Origin: DASUAS01 sp963809795 | GTDB taxonomy: Bacteria; Actinomycetota; Acidimicrobiia; IMCC26256; DASPTH01 | DNA length: 64,000 bases | Direction: 5' to 3' | Assembly: GCA_963809795.1 (NCBI GenBank) | Contig: CAWELN010000014.1 | Coordinates: forward strand, 62,001 to 126,000 | Shown: positions 60,202 to 64,000 of the stretch, piece after piece | Layout: each line of letters starts with the position of its first letter | Position numbering within the stretch: the first letter of the stretch is position 1 | Notes under the pieces: generated by a model | Database searches by the model: none | What the model saw: only the letters and a program-made list of their open reading frames with translations | What the model was told of the DNA's origin: nothing | Made by a program: the position numbers and the translations under genes

Positions 60202-60776
60202 GACCCGTCGATTCCCCGGTCGAGCAGTTGCGTCCGCAGCCGCATGAGTCCCGTACGTATCCGGCTCTTGATGGTGCCCTCGGGCTCGCCGAGGATCCGC
60301 GCCACCTCCCGGTAGGTGTGACCACCGAAGTAGGCCAACTCGATGGCGCGACGCTCGCCTTCGCTGAGCGTCGCCATCACCTCCCGGACCTGCTCGGCGA
60401 CGTCGAGGTCGTAGGCCTCGAGGTCGAGGTCGTAGTCGGCCACGACCGCGGCGCGGGCGGTGCGCTCCTCGCGCTCGCGTCGGCGACTGTCGGAGCGGAT
60501 GCGGTCCACGCCCCGGGCGTGTGCGTCCATCAGGAGGAACGAGCGCAGGGAGCCCCGCGCCTGATCGAAGCGGTCCGGATGCTCCCAGAGCCGCAGGAAG
60601 GTCTCCTGCACCAGCTCCTCCGCCAGCGCCCGCTCCCACAGCAACCGCTGCGCGAGTGCGAACACCGCGCCGGCGTGGCGGCGGTAGGCCTCGGCGAACG
60701 CGTCGCCGTTGTAGCGCGCGATGGCGATCACGAGCCCGACGTCGTCGGTGCGCGCGAAAGGAGGGTCGACCGCCAT
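60186..60776 (-). CDS. sigK: ECF sigma factor, SigK-like
   Basis: 196 aa. Sigma region 2 lies at about 20-90 (AFAEAYRRHAGAVFALAQRLL, ELVQETFLRLWEHPDRFD). Region 4 lies at about 130-185 (LSEGERRAIELAYFGGHTYREVARILGEPEGTIKSRIR, given as location), so it is a two-region ECF factor. Its partner is an RskA-like anti-sigma, as for SigK. ATG 60776 lies 7 nt after the -10 element ACGAAC of a promoter that has the SigK-type -35 CCATCC. Autoregulation and a leaderless start are therefore likely. The gene name is by family and partner, not by search. Confidence 0.83.
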   Translation of the reverse strand: MAVDPPFARTDDVGLVIAIARYNGDAFAEAYRRHAGAVFALAQRLLWERALAEELVQETFLRLWEHPDRFDQARGSLRSFLLMDAHARGVDRIRSDSRRREREERTARAAVVADYDLDLEAYDLDVAEQVREVMATLSEGERRAIELAYFGGHTYREVARILGEPEGTIKSRIRTGLMRLRTQLLDRGIDGSWIAN

Positions 60777-60783
60777 GACCTCT

Positions 60784-60810
60784 GTTCGTCGCCGGCGCCG
60801 AAGGGGATGG
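60784..60810 (-). promoter_or_regulatory. SigK-type promoter of the sigma/anti-sigma operon
   Basis: Minus strand CCATCC (plus GGATGG, 60805-60810), 15 nt, then ACGAAC (plus GTTCGT, 60784-60789). The -10 ends 7 nt before ATG 60776. As I recall, mycobacterial SigK promoters have CCATCC and CCGAAT, 15-18 nt apart. Confidence 0.6.
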
Positions 60811-60850
60811 CGCGAATTCCGGATTCCTCCGTCTTCCGTATCCGGCGGGG

Positions 60851-60877
60851 CCATCCGCCACCCGGGCGCCGCCGAAC
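60851..60877 (+). promoter_or_regulatory. SigK-type promoter of the TatA-like/cupredoxin operon
   Basis: CCATCC (60851-60856), a 15-nt spacer, then CCGAAC (60872-60877). Motif and spacer length equal those of the divergent sigma gene promoter 40 bp away. The leader to ATG 60908 is about 25 nt with GAGGAGG. Confidence 0.62.
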
Positions 60878-60907
60878 ACCTCCGGTATCCCGGACCGAGG
60901 AGGCCCC

Positions 60908-61084
60908 ATGCCCGTGCTCGCCAACATCATCGGCCCCGAGCTCCTGATCGTGCTCGCGGTCGTCGCCCTCCTGTTCGGTGGGAGCCGGCTGCCCCACCTC
61001 GCCCGCTCGCTGGGCTCGGCCAAACACGAGTTCGAGCGCGGCCTCCACGACGAGGGCCCCAAGGAAGAAGAGGCGACGCACTGA
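60908..61084 (+). CDS. TatA/E-like twin-arginine translocase subunit (58 aa)
   Basis: 58 aa: one membrane helix (ELLIVLAVVALLFG, about 10-23), then the TatA hinge LFGGSRLPHLARSLGSAK (about 21-38), whose Phe-Gly and amphipathic helix are the family signature, and a short acidic tail. A strong GAGGAGG site precedes ATG 60908. The stop overlaps the next start (TGATG). It is shorter than main TatA proteins (about 80-100 aa), so it is a specialised TatA/TatE-type copy. It is positioned under a SigK-type promoter with a putative exported cupredoxin. TatB and TatC are not in this window. Confidence 0.72.
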   Translation: MPVLANIIGPELLIVLAVVALLFGGSRLPHLARSLGSAKHEFERGLHDEGPKEEEATH

Positions 61085-61395
61085 TGCGCGGGGCCCGCCT
61101 GGGCCGGGTCCCGACGATCCTGCTGGCCCTGCTCGTGCCCGCGGTCGCGCTGGTGACGGTCGTGGTCACGCTCGACGCCACCTCGGACGACACCGGCGCG
61201 GTCGCGACCGGGGCCGGCAAGGGCGCCGGCGGCACCGCGATCACGATCAAGAACTTCCAGTACTCACCCGACCCGATCGTGGTGACGGCGGGTGACACCA
61301 TCACCGTCACCGGCCTCGGTGGTGGTCGCGGTCCTCGTGCCCGTCGTGCTCATGGAGCTGCGAGCACGGCGACGTCCAGCACGCTGAACACGTAG
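61084..61395 (+). CDS. Truncated cupredoxin-like protein
   Basis: 103 codons. After an N-terminal membrane anchor (ILLALLVPAVALVTVVVTL, about 12-30) and a Gly/Ala linker, the first strands of a plastocyanin-like domain appear (ITIKNFQYSPDPIVVTAGDTITVT, about 57-80, as location). From about 61314 the frame changes into Gly/Arg-rich sequence and ends at TAG 61393. No copper ligands (the later His, Cys, His, Met) are encoded. It overlaps the convergent regulator by 46 bp, more than other convergent pairs here. Loss of the domain's 3' part through deletion is likely. It is coupled to the TatA-like gene. Confidence 0.68.
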   Translation: MRGARLGRVPTILLALLVPAVALVTVVVTLDATSDDTGAVATGAGKGAGGTAITIKNFQYSPDPIVVTAGDTITVTGLGGGRGPRARRAHGAASTATSSTLNT

Positions 61396-64000
61396 GCGAC
61401 GGTCTCGTCGAGCGTCATGGTGGCGCCCTGCGCCACCGCGCGCTCGTACACCTCGTCACCCAGGGCCTCGCGCGCCCGTTGCAACGACTCCGCCACCCCG
61501 AGGTCGGCGACGAGCCCCCCGGTGAGCGGACGGGCGACCCCGGTGGTCACGCCCGCGCCGAGCGCGCCGGCGAGGACCGCCGCCGCCTCCTCGCGGCCCA
61601 CGACCTGCAGCACCGCCACGCTGCATTCGAGCGCGCTGGTGAGCATGGGCCGGTCACCGCGCTCGTGGCCGTGCTTCACCGCCTCGCGCGCGTCGCGCCC
61701 GGCGCCGGCCGCGTCGCCGGCTTCCGCGCGCAAGACCGAGCGCCGGCTCAACGCGAAGCCGAGGAGACCTCCGCTCGTGCCGAGGCGGCCGAGCTCGATG
61801 CTCTCGTCGAGCGCGCTCGCCGCGGCACCGGGATCGTCGCGGATCAACGCGACCGCCCGGGCGAACTGCGCGCTCGCGGTCGCGGTCGGGTTGCCGGACC
61901 GCCGCGCCTCCTGCAGCGCGAGATCGGCGTCGACGCGTGCGGCGTCGTGATCGGCCAAGAGGTTGTGGAAGTTGGCCTCGGCGGAGTACAGGAAGGAGAG
62001 CCCGCGCGGCGCGTCGCCGGCGGCGCGCAGGGCGGCGATGGCGTCGTCGATGACCCGGACCGCGGCCGCCCAATCGCCGCTCATGCCCTCGTTGGCGGCG
62101 ATGGCGATGTAGGCCCAGACCGCACCCGGGCAGTCGGGCGGCACGCCGTCACGCAGCGCGGCGGCGGCGAGCTCCCGCATGGCCACGACGTCGTTGCGAC
62201 CCTGGGCGCTGAACGCCGCCGCGGCGAGGACGGCGGTACGCACCGCCGGCGGCGCGAGGTCGACACGGGGCACGAGGTGCTCGGCCCACCCACCGATGCC
62301 CAGGCCGCGGTCGTTGACCGCTTCGAACGCGAGCGCGGCGACGATCCGGAGCGCGCGCCGGACGTCGTCGTCCTCACCCATCCGGAGGCAGCGGATGAAC
62401 GCGGCGCGGAGGTTGTCGAACTCGAGGTGGACGCGCTTGCGCCACGCGACCTCGTCGGGACCGGCGAGCCCGGCATCGGCCGCCTCCGCGAAGCGCGTGT
62501 AGTGCTCGGCGTGACGGCGGAACATCTCGTGGAGATCGCCCTCGGCATCGAGGTGCTCGCGCGCGAACGTGCGGAGCGTCTCGAGCATCTGGTACCGGGT
62601 GGTCCCGCTGGCCTCGTCGGCCACGATCATCGACTTCGCCACCAGGCCCGCGCCGGCGTCGAGCACGTCCCACGCCTCGAGCCCGTCGCCGGTGGCCACC
62701 GCCGCGACCGCGTCGGCGTCGAACGTGCCGGGGAAGGCGCCGAGGCGCACGAACAGCGCCCGCTCCCGCTCGTCGAGCAGCTCGTACGACCACTCGATGG
62801 CGCCGCGCAGGGTCTGGTGCCGCTCGGCCGCGCTGCGGCGCCCGCCGGTCAGCAGCTGGAACCGCTGGTCGAGGCGCGCGGCGATGTCGGCGGGCGTCAT
62901 GATCGTGACCCGGGCGGCGGCGAGCTCGACCGCGAGCGGGATGCCGTCGAGCCGGCGACAGATCTCGGCGACCGCATCCATGTTCGTCTCGTCGAGCACG
63001 AAGCCGGGTTGGACGGCCTGCGCCCGCTCGGTGAAGAGGCGCACGGACTCGCTGGCCGCGACCACGTCGAGCGACGACGTCCGCGCCGGGAGCTCGAGCG
63101 AGGGCAGCGGCCACACCTGCTCGCCGGCGATGCCGAGCGCCTCGCGACTGGTCGCCAGGATGCGCACGCCGGGGCACTCGCGCAGCAACCCCTCGGCGAG
63201 CCGCCCCACCGCTTCGACGATGTGCTCGCAGTTGTCCAGCACGAGCACGAGCTCGCGGAGGCGCAACGCGTCGATGATGCTCGCGGCGAGGGTGAACGCG
63301 GGACGCGCCAGCACACCGAGGGTCGCCGCAACCACCTGCGCCAGACCTTCGTCGTCGGTCGCGGTCGCGAGCTCGCACAACCACGCGCCATCAGGAAAGC
63401 GCCGGACGATGTCGAGAGCGACCTGGATCGCGATGCGGCTCTTGCCCACGCCACCGACGCCGGTGACCGTCACCAGCCGGGAGGCGAGCAGGGCGTCGGC
63501 GATGGCCTCCCGCTCCACCTCCCGCCCGACGAACGACGACAGCTGCCCGGGGAGGTTGCCGGGCATCGCGTCCAGCGACCGGAGCGGGGGGAAGTCGTGG
63601 CGCAGCCCGGCGGCGACGACCTGGAAGATGCGCTCGGGGCGCGCGAGATCGGGCAGCCGGTGCTCGCCGAGGTCGAGGAGGGCCACCTCGTCGGGCAGCG
63701 TGTCGCGCACGATCTCCTCGGTGGCGTGCGACACCACCACCTGTTCGCCGTGGGCGGCGGCCATGACCCGGGCGGCCCGGTTGGTCGCGGGGCCGTAGTA
63801 GTCGCCGTCGCGGGCGACCGCGTCACCGGTGTGGAGGCCCATCCGCACCCGCAGCCCGCCCGGCACGGCCCACCGCTCGGCGACGAGGGCCCGCTGGGCG
63901 GCGAGGGCGGCGTCGAGGGCGTCGCGGGTGGTGACGAAGACGGCGTGGAGGCCGTCGCCGGTCGTCTTGACCACCCGGCCGCGGTGCCCGATCACCGCGT
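61350..64000 (-). CDS. Class III cyclase - ATPase - TPR regulator, 5' end outside window
   Basis: The 3' portion (about 880 codons seen, open to the window edge). It begins in the second half of an adenylate/guanylate cyclase domain: KTTGDGLHAVF with a metal aspartate, GLHTGDAV, and YYGPATNRAARVM with the conserved Asn/Arg pair. Next is an NB-ARC/AAA-type ATPase with Walker A GVGGVGKS (about 179 of the visible part) and Walker B LVLVLDNCEH, then winged-helix and long TPR-like helices to the end. Proteins of this architecture are common large signal-responsive regulators in actinobacteria. The ligand is unknown. The start cannot be seen. Confidence 0.82.
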   Translation of the reverse strand, partial: AVIGHRGRVVKTTGDGLHAVFVTTRDALDAALAAQRALVAERWAVPGGLRVRMGLHTGDAVARDGDYYGPATNRAARVMAAAHGEQVVVSHATEEIVRDTLPDEVALLDLGEHRLPDLARPERIFQVVAAGLRHDFPPLRSLDAMPGNLPGQLSSFVGREVEREAIADALLASRLVTVTGVGGVGKSRIAIQVALDIVRRFPDGAWLCELATATDDEGLAQVVAATLGVLARPAFTLAASIIDALRLRELVLVLDNCEHIVEAVGRLAEGLLRECPGVRILATSREALGIAGEQVWPLPSLELPARTSSLDVVAASESVRLFTERAQAVQPGFVLDETNMDAVAEICRRLDGIPLAVELAAARVTIMTPADIAARLDQRFQLLTGGRRSAAERHQTLRGAIEWSYELLDERERALFVRLGAFPGTFDADAVAAVATGDGLEAWDVLDAGAGLVAKSMIVADEASGTTRYQMLETLRTFAREHLDAEGDLHEMFRRHAEHYTRFAEAADAGLAGPDEVAWRKRVHLEFDNLRAAFIRCLRMGEDDDVRRALRIVAALAFEAVNDRGLGIGGWAEHLVPRVDLAPPAVRTAVLAAAAFSAQGRNDVVAMRELAAAALRDGVPPDCPGAVWAYIAIAANEGMSGDWAAAVRVIDDAIAALRAAGDAPRGLSFLYSAEANFHNLLADHDAARVDADLALQEARRSGNPTATASAQFARAVALIRDDPGAAASALDESIELGRLGTSGGLLGFALSRRSVLRAEAGDAAGAGRDAREAVKHGHERGDRPMLTSALECSVAVLQVVGREEAAAVLAGALGAGVTTGVARPLTGGLVADLGVAESLQRAREALGDEVYERAVAQGATMTLDETVAYVFSVLDVAVLAAP

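Noticed and set aside
61316..61387. A separate small membrane-protein gene
   Set aside because: There is no start codon with a ribosome site, and the segment is partly antisense to the cyclase gene. It is mentioned only as a hint of a deletion.
1..64000. tRNA, rRNA, CRISPR or transposase genes
   Set aside because: I saw no repeat arrays, cloverleaf-like CCA ends, rRNA landmarks or DDE/serine recombinase motifs on reading both strands.

Overview
The window looks like an accessory catabolic region from a very GC-rich actinobacterium, with an Acidimicrobiia-like lineage as the best guess and a mycobacterial relative as the alternative. The reasons are pervasive G/C third codon positions, many GTG starts, ATGA/GTGA gene overlaps, probable leaderless promoters (TANNNT boxes 6-9 nt before a start codon), F420/luciferase-type oxidoreductases, a SigK/RskA-type sigma pair and many acyl-CoA enzymes. 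No rRNA, tRNA, CRISPR array, insertion sequence or phage gene was seen. No gap between genes exceeds 300 bases.

Layout. 0-9 kb: amidohydrolase, DUF2889 protein, F420 oxidoreductase, SDR, a frameshifted acyl-CoA ligase, then a quinone-oxidoreductase / phosphotransferase / acyl-CoA dehydrogenase operon resembling a split human ACAD10/11, and a TetR gene. 9-21 kb: single- and double-length family III CoA-transferases, a second ACAD10/11-like dehydrogenase, two crotonases, an SDR and a first thiolase-like + DUF35 pair. 21-33 kb: luciferase-like oxidoreductase, ligase, SnoaL-like protein, a second thiolase-like + DUF35 pair with ligase, a GMC oxidoreductase carrying a gluconate-dehydrogenase-subunit-3-like tail, a PLP enzyme of the RfbH/ColD 3-dehydrase type, amidohydrolase and a DapB-like reductase. 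33-39 kb: an SDR scrap, an SDR, a four-subunit 2-oxoacid:ferredoxin oxidoreductase (gamma-delta-alpha-beta), a ligase and a frameshifted crotonase. 39-46 kb: amidohydrolase, 2-hydroxyacid dehydrogenase, an HpcH/HpaI aldolase-TauD fusion preceded by a coupled 27-codon ORF, a P450 and a TetR. 46-59 kb: SDR, two ligases, a TetR with a perfect palindromic site, amidohydrolase, FadE-like dehydrogenase, a third thiolase-like + DUF35 pair, SDR, two hot-dog hydratase subunits, aldehyde dehydrogenase and aldo/keto reductase. 59-64 kb: RskA-like anti-sigma and SigK-like sigma factors, divergent from a small TatA-like gene and a truncated cupredoxin, then the 3' part of a cyclase/ATPase/TPR regulator.

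How it works together (inference). Six CoA ligases and three CoA-transferase genes activate acids. SDRs, dehydrogenases, crotonases and MaoC-type subunits do beta-oxidation chemistry. Three thiolase-like + DUF35 pairs look like retro-aldolases, as in steroid side-chain degradation. Oxygenases (P450, TauD) and amidohydrolases suggest attack on cyclic or branched substrates. The substrate cannot be named from sequence. Three conserved genes carry single-base indels near their 3' ends, which may be assembly errors or real decay.
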